A stretch of DNA of 64,000 nt from Salisediminibacterium beveridgei (GCF_001721685.1 NZ_CP012502.1:3286001-3350000); one strand, 5' to 3'. Shown: positions 50,200 through 59,002, counted from the first letter of the stretch. The notes: a model not told the origin generated them from the letters alone. Made by a program: numbers and translations.

Positions 50200-50369
50200 C
50201 GGGATGATAAACAGGTCCTCAAAAGAATTTCAATACAGGGGTAGTATTTCAGCTCCATATACGTTACAGTAGAATTAGCTTATTGAGGTTCGGATAGTAA
50301 TGAAAGTTGAATGTTTCAAAGTATATTCCTCTGGATTTGGTAAATGAAGAGCTCAAGATGCAATACAAC

Positions 50370-50392
50370 GTGGGCAAAACCCACACAGGAGG
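50370..50392 (+). promoter_or_regulatory. Hairpin beside the ribosome site of the cold-shock gene
   Basis: GTGGG (50370-50374) and CCCAC (50380-50384) form a short stem ending 2 bases before AGGAGG (50387-50392). Cold-shock genes commonly have long structured leaders; the 120-200 base leader here fits, but thermoregulation is inferred. Confidence 0.4.
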
Positions 50393-50401
50393 AATATCAT
50401 T

Positions 50402-50599
50402 ATGACACAAGGTACAGTAAAATGGTTTAATGCAGAAAAAGGTTTCGGTTTCATCGAAATTGAAGGCCAGGACGACGTATTCGTTCACTTTTCCGCGATC
50501 GAAGGCGAAGGTTTCAAAACACTTGACGAAGGCCAGACAGTCAATTTCGACATCGAGCAAGGCCAGCGTGGCCCCCAAGCGGCTAACGTACAGAAGTAA
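50402..50599 (+). CDS. Cold-shock protein (CspA family)
   Basis: A 65-residue CspA/CspB-type protein: [20 protein letters not shown] contains RNP1 (KGFGFI) and [17 protein letters not shown] contains RNP2 (VFVHF). It is a five-stranded beta barrel that binds single-stranded RNA and DNA and acts as an RNA chaperone. AGGAGG lies 9 bases before the ATG. A terminator follows at once, so it is monocistronic. Its position after dbpA, another RNA-remodelling gene, may be functionally relevant in cold adaptation. Confidence 0.95.
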   Translation: MTQGTVKWFNAEKGFGFIEIEGQDDVFVHFSAIEGEGFKTLDEGQTVNFDIEQGQRGPQAANVQK

Positions 50600-50614
50600 T
50601 TCATACTTCAATCC

Positions 50615-50649
50615 AAACCCTTCACACGGCTGTGTGAGGGGTTTTTATT
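50615..50649 (+). terminator. Terminator of the cold-shock gene
   Basis: AAACCCTTCACAC (50615-50627) pairs with GTGTGAGGGGTTT (50632-50644) with one wobble position, then TTTATTTT. Confidence 0.85.
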
Positions 50650-50734
50650 TTGGGCCTGAATAATGTGAATATACACATTATGATTTGGTATGAATCATTA
50701 CCTTGTTTGACAAAGTAATTGAATTTCTGGAAAG

Positions 50735-50776
50735 CAAACAGACCTTGACGCCGTATTGGTAGTCAAGGCCTGTTTG
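50735..50776 (-). terminator. Hairpin downstream of the Doc-type toxin gene
   Basis: CAAACAGACCTTGAC (50735-50749) and GTCAAGGCCTGTTTG (50762-50776) form a 15-bp stem with one mismatch, 46 bases past the toxin stop on the minus strand. Confidence 0.65.
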
Positions 50777-50822
50777 CAGATCAGCGAATACACCTCAGGG
50801 GAATCGGTCATACAGTCTCAGG

Positions 50823-51224
50823 TTATGGTTGCCGTCGTTCTGCGTGTTCCTCCAGCCAGATAGCAATCTCCTTGATAGCGACTTCTCCTTTCGCGGTCTC
50901 CACCGTGAAGTCTTCAAGGTCCTGATTGTATGCGCTCTTCAATTTGTATCCATTCCTTTTCAGGAATATTTCCGTGACAGCCAGAGCCGTCCGTTTGTTT
51001 CCGTTATGGAATGCATGGTTTTTCAGGATCGATTGAAACAACACCGCAGCTTTTTCCCAAAGCGATGGATAGGCATCTTCGCCAAATAAGGTTTGTTTCG
51101 GTCGATGAAGAGCCGATTCCAGCAATCCTTCGTCTTTTACCCCTGCCGGTTCCCCTTCACCGTAACGCTTCATAATCAAATAGTGAATCAGAACGGCATC
51201 GTGATATGTGACATACACCGTCAT
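50823..51224 (-). CDS. Doc-type (death-on-curing) toxin
   Basis: A 133-residue Doc/Fic-fold protein with the active site HAFHNGNKRTA, matching the Doc motif HxFx[N/D][A/G]NKR. Doc toxins phosphorylate and inactivate elongation factor Tu, arresting translation. The LESALHRPKQTLFGEDAYPS segment is typical of the family. The ATG follows the antitoxin stop codon directly (TAA ATG), so expression is coupled. Its antitoxin is an AbrB/MazE-type protein rather than the classical Phd. Confidence 0.92.
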   Translation of the reverse strand: MTVYVTYHDAVLIHYLIMKRYGEGEPAGVKDEGLLESALHRPKQTLFGEDAYPSLWEKAAVLFQSILKNHAFHNGNKRTALAVTEIFLKRNGYKLKSAYNQDLEDFTVETAKGEVAIKEIAIWLEEHAERRQP

Positions 51225-51476
51225 TTATCGATCCCTCAAATTCCGGAAGACATCGTCATGTTCTTCAAAGGTTTCCGAAAGCATTTCCAGCAGTTCCGGA
51301 TCAACACGGTCTTTCAAATCCCGTTTTTTCTGCAAGGTGATACGGTTGTCACCATCCACACTGAACGTCAGCTCGTCACCTTTCTCAAGCTCCAGGGCAT
51401 CAATAATCGACTTCGGAATGCCAACGCCCAGACTGTTACCCATGCGGCTCACTTTTCTGACTTCCTGCTTTGCCAT
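51225..51476 (-). CDS. AbrB/MazE-type antitoxin of the Doc toxin
   Basis: An 83-residue protein with an N-terminal SpoVT/AbrB swapped-hairpin DNA-binding domain (VRKVSRMGNSLGVGIPKSII) and an acidic helical C-terminus (about 50-83) suited to wrapping the toxin. It directly precedes the doc gene and should repress the shared promoter through the palindrome at 51495-51520. GAGGGAG lies upstream of the ATG. AbrB-Doc pairs are a known variant of the phd-doc arrangement. Confidence 0.9.
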   Translation of the reverse strand: MAKQEVRKVSRMGNSLGVGIPKSIIDALELEKGDELTFSVDGDNRITLQKKRDLKDRVDPELLEMLSETFEEHDDVFRNLRDR

Positions 51477-51494
51477 GATTTCTCCCTCGTTTCA

Positions 51495-51520
51495 TGTACT
51501 TACGTAAGATTGTAAGTACA
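51495..51520 (-). promoter_or_regulatory. Palindromic operator of the AbrB-Doc operon
   Basis: TGTACTTAC (51495-51503) and GTAAGTACA (51512-51520) are perfect inverted repeats with an 8-bp spacer. Nested within is CTTACGTAAG (51499-51508). It lies 19 bases before the antitoxin start, the expected site of autorepression. Confidence 0.75.
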
Positions 51521-51678
51521 TCATGACATGTGCTTCATTCCTCGTCAAGAACCAGCCTGTTCAGAGAAAAATAAACCTGGAGAGCCTTAATTCTCCCGGT
51601 TTAACTCTCGTCTTACTTGACCGGACGGGATTATTTCACGAAACGAATGAGCAGCGGAACACGCACCCATTGTCCAAC

Positions 51679-51954
51679 TCATCCATAAATGAGCAATACG
51701 ATGAACACTCCCGCAACCCATACAAGCAGCAAACCGAACAGAAAAAAGTTCCCCAAGGTCAACGTCACCCCGAGAATCGGGAAGTCTCCATTATCCAGCC
51801 CAGAAGCACTTCCCAATTCGTAAAAACTGTCAGAAAGCCCCCCTATTATCATGACATAAACAAGTAAACTCACAATCAGGTTCAAATTCTGCTTCACATG
51901 TTCTCGTAAAAAGGCAGAAGTGTTTACTCTCTTGCCTGACCCCGGTCTGATCAT
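51679..51954 (-). CDS. Small two-helix membrane protein
   Basis: A protein of up to 91 residues with two TM helices (LIVSLLVYVMIIGGL and LGNFFLFGLLLVWVAGVFIV) separated by a polar loop (DSFYELGSASGLDNGDFPIL). The first 15 or so residues come from a sequence with a GGGGTCAGGCAAG repeat motif, and no clear ribosome site fits the outermost start, so the true start may be the GTG near residue 20. Function unknown. Confidence 0.5.
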   Translation of the reverse strand: MIRPGSGKRVNTSAFLREHVKQNLNLIVSLLVYVMIIGGLSDSFYELGSASGLDNGDFPILGVTLTLGNFFLFGLLLVWVAGVFIVLLIYG

Positions 51955-52003
51955 TAATCAATCATGCGCGCCTCCTGCAGTCGCGGTATACTGGGTGTAA
52001 GAA

Positions 52004-52585
52004 ATGGGGGTTACCATGATGACCTTGAAAAAAACGACACTATCAAACGAGCAGCATGAGGAAATCCTCCAACAGTTGAAGACACGGTTCGATCAGCATA
52101 GGCACCGGCACGAGCATGTGGACTGGGAGGATGTGCAGAGGCGCCTTGACGAAAATCAGGATAAACTTTGGTCCCTCTATCAGATGGAACAGACCGGCGG
52201 GGAACCGGATGTTGTCGCCTTCGATACCGAAACAGGCACTTACCGCTTTGTCGATTGTTCACTTGAAAGCCCGAAAGGCCGCAGAAGTGTCTGTTATGAC
52301 CGCAAAGCGCTCAATGCCAGAAAGAAGTATAAACCGGAAACCAGTGCGTTGGATCTGGCCGAAGAGATGGGGATTGAGCTGTTGACCGAAGATGAGTACC
52401 GACAGCTGCAGACCCTGGGCGAATTCGATACGAAAACGTCCTGCTGGGTAAAGACACCGGAGAACATCCGCAATCTCGGTGGCGCGCTTTTCTGCGATCG
52501 CCGGTACAACACCGTTTTTGTTTATCACAATGGCGCCGAGTCTTATTATGGAGCCAGAGGGTTTCGGGGTTCACTAAGCGTGTAG
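52004..52585 (+). CDS. DUF4256 family protein
   Basis: A 193-residue protein that matches the DUF4256 pattern: LKTRFDQHRHRHEHVDWEDV, LWSLYQMEQTGGEPDVVAFD, FVDCSLESPKGRRSVCYDRK and FDTKTSCWVKTPENIRNLGG. Members are soluble proteins of unknown function found in Bacilli and Bacteroidetes. GGGGG precedes the region of the first ATG; the ATG at 52016 or 52019 may be the true start. It is followed 23 bases later by a VOC-family gene, probably in one operon. Confidence 0.85.
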   Translation: MGVTMMTLKKTTLSNEQHEEILQQLKTRFDQHRHRHEHVDWEDVQRRLDENQDKLWSLYQMEQTGGEPDVVAFDTETGTYRFVDCSLESPKGRRSVCYDRKALNARKKYKPETSALDLAEEMGIELLTEDEYRQLQTLGEFDTKTSCWVKTPENIRNLGGALFCDRRYNTVFVYHNGAESYYGARGFRGSLSV

Positions 52586-52608
52586 TCTATTACGAGGAGG
52601 TGAAATAG

Positions 52609-52992
52609 ATGATCAGTAAACTAGGGCAAGTCATGCTGTATGTGAATGATCAGGACGCAGCCGTATCGTTTTGGGTCGACAAAACCGGCTTCAGCATCAT
52701 AGATGAAGCACAAAATCCAGATGAAATGAAATGGGTTGAAATCGCACCCACATCTGATGCTGAGACAAGTATCATTCTGCATGACAAAAAAGCCGTTGCA
52801 AAAATGTCCCCTGACGTCAACCTGGGCACACCATCCTTGATGTTTTTCACGGACGACCTGGACAGATTATATGAGAATTTCCAAGCAAAACAGATTACCG
52901 TTGGCGAGGTTGTCACCTTGCCCCAGGGCAGGGTATTCAACTTTTCAGATCATGAAGAGAATTACTTTGCCGTTATGGAACAGAACAAGTAG
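52609..52992 (+). CDS. VOC superfamily (glyoxalase-like) protein
   Basis: A 127-residue protein of the vicinal-oxygen-chelate fold: KLGQVMLYVNDQDAAVSFWV, GFSIIDEAQNPDEMKWVEIA and the second half TPSLMFFTDDLDRLYENFQA with VFNFSDHEENYFAVMEQ. The usual first metal-binding His is replaced (QVMLYV), but the Glu in WVEIAP and a His in the C-terminal half remain, so catalysis is uncertain. Homologues include YraH-type proteins. GAGGAGGTGA precedes the ATG. It follows the DUF4256 gene. Confidence 0.87.
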   Translation: MISKLGQVMLYVNDQDAAVSFWVDKTGFSIIDEAQNPDEMKWVEIAPTSDAETSIILHDKKAVAKMSPDVNLGTPSLMFFTDDLDRLYENFQAKQITVGEVVTLPQGRVFNFSDHEENYFAVMEQNK

Positions 52993-53025
52993 AAAATGAT
53001 CAAAGTGGAAGTCAATGTACGTAAC

Positions 53026-53077
53026 AAGCACCTGCCCCGGTTAACATGCCAAAACCGGGGACAGGTGCTTATTTTTT
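53026..53077 (+). terminator. Hairpin terminator
   Basis: AAGCACCTGCCCCGGTT (53026-53042) and its near complement (53053-53070) form a 17-bp stem with one mismatch, followed by ATTTTTTG. Confidence 0.85.
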
Positions 53078-53112
53078 GATCCCACAGATAAAGTCTATAC
53101 CTGAAAAACTCT

Positions 53113-53180
53113 TTGAATTAAAAAGTTTTTCGAGTATAGTCGTAAATTTTTTATCTATTCATTATTTTCGAGTACAGTCG
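53113..53180 (+). promoter_or_regulatory. hsp20 promoter with duplicated TTTTCGAGTAYAGTCG element
   Basis: -35 TTGAAT (53113-53118) and -10 TATAGT (53135-53140) have a 16-base spacer. TTTTCGAGTATAGTCG (53127-53142) covers the -10 and recurs with one change as TTTTCGAGTACAGTCG (53165-53180), 38 bp away. The repeat is a possible regulator site or a second promoter. The remaining 53078-53307 sequence shows no gene. Confidence 0.6.
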
Positions 53181-53307
53181 AACGTTCCGAAGTCTTCCTG
53201 GTAAAAACCGTCGCCTTTTTATCAATCCATAGGTTTAACGGCTTTTTTCATGTGGTAAATCCATTACTGAAAAGGATATTCATACTGTTTTTCAGGAGGG
53301 ATGTGCG

Positions 53308-53766
53308 ATGACTAACTTATTTCCAAGAAAGAACCGTTCGTCAAACCCATTCTTACCGGACAACAGCATGTTTCCAAGCCTTTTCGATCGTGACACATTC
53401 AGTGAGCTGTTTAACGGCAACCTATTGAATGACAGCGGTCTGCCGCGCGTGGATGTGGAAGACAAGGGCGATCATTACCGCATTGAAGCGGATCTGCCCG
53501 GCTTCAAAAAAGAAGATGTCGTGGTCGAATACGATCAAGGCTATCTCACCATCCACGGGCAGCACGAAACCACCCGTGAAACCGAGGAAAAAGACCGCAA
53601 CTTCGTCCGCAAAGAACGTTCTTCAGGATCGTTCCAGCGCAGTTTTCACGTCGGCGACATTGATGAGAATGACATTAAAGGCTCATTCGAGGATGGGGTG
53701 TTGACGATCACCGTCCCAAAATCTGATGATCAGCCCAAAACAGCCAAACGCATTTCACTTGATTAA
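53308..53766 (+). CDS. Hsp20/alpha-crystallin small heat-shock protein
   Basis: A 152-residue small heat-shock protein. The alpha-crystallin domain runs from about residue 48 (LPRVDVEDKGDHYRIEADLP, GFKKEDVVVEYDQGYLTIHG) to the GVLTITVPK motif near the C-terminus. The N-terminal arm is short with Phe and Asn residues. Such proteins form oligomers that hold unfolding proteins in an ATP-independent way. CAGGAGGG precedes the ATG. Monocistronic, with a strong terminator. Confidence 0.95.
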   Translation: MTNLFPRKNRSSNPFLPDNSMFPSLFDRDTFSELFNGNLLNDSGLPRVDVEDKGDHYRIEADLPGFKKEDVVVEYDQGYLTIHGQHETTRETEEKDRNFVRKERSSGSFQRSFHVGDIDENDIKGSFEDGVLTITVPKSDDQPKTAKRISLD

Positions 53767-53783
53767 CTGAATGTGTGATCAGC

Positions 53784-53827
53784 AAGACTCCGGATCCAGG
53801 AACAGGATCCGGAGTCTTTTTATTTTA
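53784..53827 (+). terminator. Terminator of hsp20
   Basis: AAGACTCCGGATCC (53784-53797) and GGATCCGGAGTCTT (53805-53818) form a perfect 14-bp stem, followed by TTTATTTTA. Confidence 0.88.
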
Positions 53828-53901
53828 TGGGAAAGTTTACGTTTGATAAACGTATGATGCGATAGTGTAACGAAGGCTTTTCAGCCCCTTTGTCATGCTC
53901 A

Positions 53902-54906
53902 TCAGGCGAACCGGTAATAGATTAACAGAATCGTCGCTAAGACAAACAAAAAGTTCAGAAAAATAAACACGATTTTTTCAAGACGGGTATGGTGCATATC
54001 GATCGGCGGTCGGTAGAAGGACACACCTTCAATGATAAACGTGATCAAAATCATATGGATCATGAAATGCCCAATGATTTCGGTCATGCCAAACAGCATC
54101 GTTGTGGAAACGAAAATCAGCGTCAGCACCAGGGCAAGTAGGCGGTTGAGTATGCCAACGACGAGCAGATAGCCGACGACGAATTCAATAAACGCCGTCA
54201 GGACAACAAAGATTTCAGGTGAGAATCCAAATGTAGGAACGTTATGATTCAATATCACATCCGTTGCCATGGTCGGATAAACCAATTTCTCGACGGCAAC
54301 CCAGCATAGGGACAGCCCGGTGGCCAAGTACAAAAACGGGAAACTCCACTGATCCAGCTTCGTCCCTTTAAACAGCAATATAAAGAAAACGGCCAGATAA
54401 AACGCGTAATCCAGCATGTGGAAAATGCCATATTCCCATGTCGTCATCGCAAACAAGATCAGGAGAATCACCCCTGCGCTTCTGGTGGCATAGGTGTGAG
54501 GAATGAGCAGGAGAATGACCGCGAGCCACGGCAAGAACACGATGACATCGCCCGGAGCCAGTAACTCCGGTGCAAACAGCCCACCGGTGATGATTTGCAC
54601 AAAGATGGCGATGGCTGCCCCGTATTTAATAATCGGGAATGTGTATGGCCTGAACGTAGACAGTTTCTCGTCTGCTTTTTTTAAAAATGCAATGTTCATG
54701 GTTTTCGGAATCAGTCCAGGTAATAATGCTAATAAGATGGCGGTCAAAATGGCTAGCGTGATAAACAGCGGACTGATAATCTCTTCAATCGGCGCCCGCA
54801 CCGGTTCGGTATCGGTGAACCATTTCACATGCGCATAGCTCGTCACTGCAGGAAGTACCAGTAACACCATCACGATGACATTGACTTTGATCATGATTTT
54901 TTTCAC
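53902..54906 (-). CDS. DoxX-like polytopic membrane protein
   Basis: A 334-residue protein with a cleavable or anchor-like N-terminal hydrophobic segment ending AHVKWF, then about nine TM helices. The C-terminal half (FGFSPEIFVVLTAFIEFVVG, YLLVVGILNRLLALVLTLIF) resembles the DoxX family of quinol-linked or redox-associated membrane proteins. The His-Val-Lys-Trp motif after the first segment is typical of this longer subgroup. Function unknown. The gene is preceded by a stretch with a possible small membrane peptide. Confidence 0.7.
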   Translation of the reverse strand: MKKIMIKVNVIVMVLLVLPAVTSYAHVKWFTDTEPVRAPIEEIISPLFITLAILTAILLALLPGLIPKTMNIAFLKKADEKLSTFRPYTFPIIKYGAAIAIFVQIITGGLFAPELLAPGDVIVFLPWLAVILLLIPHTYATRSAGVILLILFAMTTWEYGIFHMLDYAFYLAVFFILLFKGTKLDQWSFPFLYLATGLSLCWVAVEKLVYPTMATDVILNHNVPTFGFSPEIFVVLTAFIEFVVGYLLVVGILNRLLALVLTLIFVSTTMLFGMTEIIGHFMIHMILITFIIEGVSFYRPPIDMHHTRLEKIVFIFLNFLFVLATILLIYYRFA

Positions 54907-54927
54907 CCGACAAAACAGCTCCTTTTA

Positions 54928-55170
54928 TTAGACTGTATTTCGCATACGAATCGATTCTATAAACTGTACCACAGCTAAACCAATCAGTAATAGTGTAAAG
55001 ACTCGCCAGACTCGATGTGAATCCACCCTCATGTAAAAGACGTACGATTGGACCTGATCCCCGGTGCGGTGATCCTTTACGGTGCAGGAGTTCAGGTACC
55101 GGGAACCCGCCGCAAACCGGGTGACACCGGTACGACAAGGTCTTTGGCTATCACAAATAAAGTGACGCAC
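54928..55170 (-). CDS. Uncertain short membrane reading frame
   Basis: An 80-codon frame whose end (HRVWRVFTLLLIGLAVVQFI, then ESIRMRNTV) looks like a genuine TM helix with a basic tail, just upstream of the DoxX-like gene. No ribosome site precedes any of its starts (55170 or the internal ATG at 55032). It may be a small membrane peptide or the 3' remnant of a decayed gene. The rest of the 54907-55238 gap contains only the symporter's terminator. Confidence 0.25.
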   Translation of the reverse strand: MRHFICDSQRPCRTGVTRFAAGSRYLNSCTVKDHRTGDQVQSYVFYMRVDSHRVWRVFTLLLIGLAVVQFIESIRMRNTV

Positions 55171-55221
55171 ATAAAAAGCGCCTGCCCCCGGTCATCCAAC
55201 GACGATCCGGGGCAGGCGCTT
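55171..55221 (-). terminator. Terminator of the AGCS symporter locus
   Basis: AAGCGCCTGCCCC (55176-55188) and GGGGCAGGCGCTT (55209-55221) form a perfect 13-bp stem, with TTTTTAT following on the minus strand. Confidence 0.85.
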
Positions 55222-55238
55222 GTATCATGGGCTTCAGT

Positions 55239-56588
55239 TTAGGAAGCCTGCTTTTCTTCAATGCGTTTTTGTTTGAACTTCTTCGTTTCGTTCACGATCA
55301 CCCCGGAGAGGAGTAAGAGCGCCACCAGGTTCGGGAACGCCATTAACCCGTTCATCACGTCCGCAAAGCCCCACACGACGTCAAGGGACACGACGGAGCC
55401 GACAAAGAGCATGACGACGAACAAGAACCGGTACGGCATCGATACTTTGCCACCAAGGAGATACGTGAAGCATTTCTCCCCGAAGTACGACCAGCCGACA
55501 ATCGTCGAAAAGACGAAGAACAACAGGGCAACGGCGACGATGATCCCGCCGACACCCGGCAAGTACTGCTCAAACGCCGCGGAAGTCAGCTGCGCGGAAC
55601 TGTCGAATTCATCCGCCCGCAAATACATCTGACTCATGACAAGGGCGAGACCGGTAATCGTACAGACGATGATCGTATCGATGAAGACCTGCGTCATTGA
55701 GACCAGCGCCTGGCGGGCAGGCACATCGGTCTTGGCAGCTGCCGCGGCAATCCCGCCGGTACCGAGCCCGGCCTCGTTGGAGAAGATCCCCCGGGCCACG
55801 CCCTGCTGTATGACGGCACCGACTGCCCCGCCGGCCATCGCCTGACCGGTAAAGGCGTCCGTGAAAATCAGCGCGAAAGCAGCCGGCACGTCGGTTACGT
55901 TCATCAGGACAATCAGTAGGCCGGCCCCGACGTAAAAGACAATCATCACCGGTACGACGACCCCGACGACTTTACCGATGCTGCGGATCCCGCCGATAAT
56001 CACGAGACCGACGAGAACCGACAGCACAAGACCTGTCACCCAGACGGGAATGCCGAAGTTCTAATTGGCCACACCCGCTGCTTCATGGGACTGGACCATA
56101 TTGCCGATCCCGAAAGCAGCGACGGCTGCAAAGCTTGCGAAGATGACCGCCAGCCATTTCATGCCGAGCCCTTTTTCAATGTAATACATCGGTCCTCCCG
56201 ACATTTCACCTTGTTCATTTTGAACCCGGTATTTGACGCCCAATATCGCTTCTCCGTATTTCGTCGCCATCCCGACGAACGCGGTAATCCACATCCACAG
56301 GACCGCCCCGGGACCCCCGACAGCCACGGCTGAAGCCACACCGGCGATATTCCCGGTCCCGACCGTTGCCGCAAGCGCCGTCATCAAGGCCTGGAAATGG
56401 GTGATGTCCCCTTTCGATACCTTATCGCCTTTCGTAAAGACGAGCTTCAGGGCGTAAGGGAGCTGTTGGAATGAAAAGAACGTCAACCGAATCGTTAAGT
56501 ATAACCCTGTCCCCACGAGCAAAATAATGAGCGGCAGCCCCCACACGAAACCGCTCGCCGCATTAATCCAACTTTCTACTGTTTCCAT
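55239..56588 (-). pseudogene. AGCS family sodium:alanine/glycine symporter split by one amber codon
   Basis: Two parts in one frame make a complete AGCS (AlsT/DagA) transporter of about 449 codons. The N-terminal part (56061-56588; [54 protein letters not shown]) ends at GVAN. A TAG (56061-56063) follows, and the frame then continues NFGIPVWVTGLVLSVLVG through SNEAGLGTGGIAAAAA to the C-terminus (about 55239). No other stop or frameshift is seen, so the break is recent, a sequencing error, or subject to readthrough. Intact members import alanine or glycine with Na+. Confidence 0.85.
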
Positions 56589-56827
56589 TCCAATCTCTCC
56601 CCTCTCTCTTTAAATTGACTGAATATAGAAAACATTCTAGCACAATGCATCCATAAAAAAACAGATTCCTTTTAAATTCTATGTAAAAAAATTTATCAAA
56701 CAAAAAAACAATCGCTTACCTAGAGTAAGACGTTAGAAAATACTGAAAAATGTCATTAATACTCAAAGTGAATTATTGAAATTTATGTTAAAATAGTAGG
56801 GGAATAATTCAATTTAGGGGGATGAAA

Positions 56828-59002
56828 ATGGAATCAATTAAGATTCAAACGTTGAGCAATGACTTATACAAAAATTTAAGAGATTTGTTATTCGAGATTG
56901 ACGCATTAGGAGCATCAAAATTAGCAGATGAGGATCAAAGTGAAACAATTAGTGAATTAAAAAAAATTCATAACCTATTGGTATTTATGAGAAATAGTTT
57001 TGAAAGGAGCTTCGTAACCATTACTGGTCTTCAGGGCAGTGGAAAAACAACATTCATCAATCAGCTTTATGGCTTTGAATCGAATGCTTTACCTGAAAAC
57101 CCAGGCAGAGGAGAAGTAAAACCTATCTTATTAACCGAGAGAAAAAACCTTGAAGAAGAACAAGCTTATGAAATTCGCTTACATAATGATGGCTATTCGC
57201 TTGAAAAAATAGCTATTTCTCATAACGATTTGCATAATAAAAGTATGTCCCCTTCTCTTAAAACATTATGGTTTGAATTTGAAGTTCCATTCAAATACAC
57301 AATGGATGAAAATAAATCCATCGTATTGTTGCCTGGTTTTGAGAGTGAAAACAGCAATCATCTCTCCCAAGAAATGCTGCAATATATTTTAAATATGTCT
57401 GACAGAGCTATCCTCCTTATCCGAAAAGATATGACTGCAAATCAAAGAAATTCAGATATGATAGAGAAAATTCAAAATGAGTATTCAGATATAAATCCTC
57501 TGGTAGTTATGTCTTTCAGTGACATCAATCCGGAAACAAATTCGGAAATAATGAATACTTTGATTGAAGAATTAAACATCAAAAAAGATCAACTGATTTG
57601 TAAAGGATCTGACCGTGATGCTTGGATTCAAGAGTTTATCGAGAAAGTGGACTCTTTTAATGACGGGAATGCTGGATTATTAAAAAGAAAACACCAACAA
57701 TTAGAAACTATTTCTAAAGAAATTAGAAAAAATATTAACGAAGTAAATTTGTGGATCAATGAGGACATTAAAAACAAAGAATTAGAAACGTTGCTAAAAG
57801 ATATGAGAAAAGATAGAACATTAATTTCTTTACAGACAAAAAATAAAAAAGTCTTAGACGATATTCAAAAACAATTAAAAAATGACTTGAATCCAGTAAA
57901 ACAAAATGCGAAACAAGAGTATAAAAAATATGTCAATGAATCTGAAACAAAAATGAAATCATTGAAATCTTTTTTCAACTCCGACGCATTAGAAAATTCC
58001 ATGATATATGAGGAAAAAATTAAAGATATTTGGGCCAGTAACATTAAAGTTCAAAATATCGAAAAAAAATTACACGTAAATTCAACATCAGCAATCATCC
58101 AATTAGAAAATCAATACTTCGGAGCAATTCAATCTGATTCAGGTAAACACAGCACTTTAATCAGTTTCTCTTCACTAAACAAAGATACAATGGATTCTTC
58201 GGATATTTTGGATGAAGAAACATTCGACGAAAATAATATCTATATAAACCATTTAGACCACATAAACAACTACTTCGATTGGAATGAAGTAGCACCGATA
58301 GAATTAAATGACAAAGACCTTGCAACACTTACAATTATGGGGACAGCTCTTGCTAGACAAATGATTTCATCAAGTGAATTGATTGAAACATCAAATCAAC
58401 AGTATAATGAATTCGGGCATAAAAGTGGTAATTTGGATGAATTCAAAGACATTGAAAAAGTGGCAGACCAAACAAAGAAAAAGATAAATAGTTTTGAATT
58501 AAATGCAATATCAAACATCTTCTTAACTCGTTCTGTACTTAAAGGAATCCCTGTAGTTCTTGGTGTTGATGCTGCAGTAGACGGCAATATGACATTATTA
58601 GGAAATGCGTCCGCTGCATTAGAGACTGTCGGTATTTCCATCTCAGCGAAAGCTTTATTAGGTTGGATTGGTGCAGGTTTAATAACCTTAAAAACTATTG
58701 AAACACTTCATTTGCAAACAGTGAAACTAAATGCAAAAAAAGTTGACCTTGCGCAAAAAGGCGAAGAATTATTCGATGTTGTGACTGAAGATTACATTGA
58801 GGGGATTATGAATATCTATAAGGACATCTTCAAAACCATTGAACAAAGGTATATTGATTTACAACACAAAAGAACCAGCAACGATCCTGATTACAATTCG
58901 ATGAAAAGAATTGTTTACATTTCAAATGAACTGAAATCCAATGCTCAATCTTTCGCAAAAGAGGTTAAGAATGAAAAACTATTATTTGAATCAAATCGCT
59001 GA
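56828..59002 (+). CDS. Dynamin-like GTPase, first of a pair
   Basis: A protein of about 724 residues. The G1 P-loop is TGLQGSGKTTF (about residue 68), G3 is LLPGFES (about 169), and a MSFSDI segment sits where the base-binding G4 motif would lie, without a classical NKxD. Long helical regions (about 280-410) follow, then a C-terminal hydrophobic stretch (KGIPVVLGVDAAVDGN to WIGAGLITL, about 570-630) that could act as a membrane paddle, and a final helical bundle. This is the dynamin-like layout. Start 56828 is favoured because AGGGGG lies 6 bases upstream. It overlaps the next GTPase gene by 32 bases. Base composition is much more AT-rich than its neighbours. Confidence 0.8.
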   Translation: MESIKIQTLSNDLYKNLRDLLFEIDALGASKLADEDQSETISELKKIHNLLVFMRNSFERSFVTITGLQGSGKTTFINQLYGFESNALPENPGRGEVKPILLTERKNLEEEQAYEIRLHNDGYSLEKIAISHNDLHNKSMSPSLKTLWFEFEVPFKYTMDENKSIVLLPGFESENSNHLSQEMLQYILNMSDRAILLIRKDMTANQRNSDMIEKIQNEYSDINPLVVMSFSDINPETNSEIMNTLIEELNIKKDQLICKGSDRDAWIQEFIEKVDSFNDGNAGLLKRKHQQLETISKEIRKNINEVNLWINEDIKNKELETLLKDMRKDRTLISLQTKNKKVLDDIQKQLKNDLNPVKQNAKQEYKKYVNESETKMKSLKSFFNSDALENSMIYEEKIKDIWASNIKVQNIEKKLHVNSTSAIIQLENQYFGAIQSDSGKHSTLISFSSLNKDTMDSSDILDEETFDENNIYINHLDHINNYFDWNEVAPIELNDKDLATLTIMGTALARQMISSSELIETSNQQYNEFGHKSGNLDEFKDIEKVADQTKKKINSFELNAISNIFLTRSVLKGIPVVLGVDAAVDGNMTLLGNASAALETVGISISAKALLGWIGAGLITLKTIETLHLQTVKLNAKKVDLAQKGEELFDVVTEDYIEGIMNIYKDIFKTIEQRYIDLQHKRTSNDPDYNSMKRIVYISNELKSNAQSFAKEVKNEKLLFESNR

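Noticed and set aside
51523..51867. Plus-strand 114-codon frame between the AbrB antitoxin and DUF4256 genes
   Set aside because: It is antisense to the small membrane protein at 51679-51954, which has clear TM periodicity. The translation is polar, repetitive and without a ribosome site.
56589..56821. Glycine riboswitch upstream of the AGCS symporter gene
   Set aside because: The intergenic region is short and AT-rich, with no tandem GG-rich aptamer-like helices.
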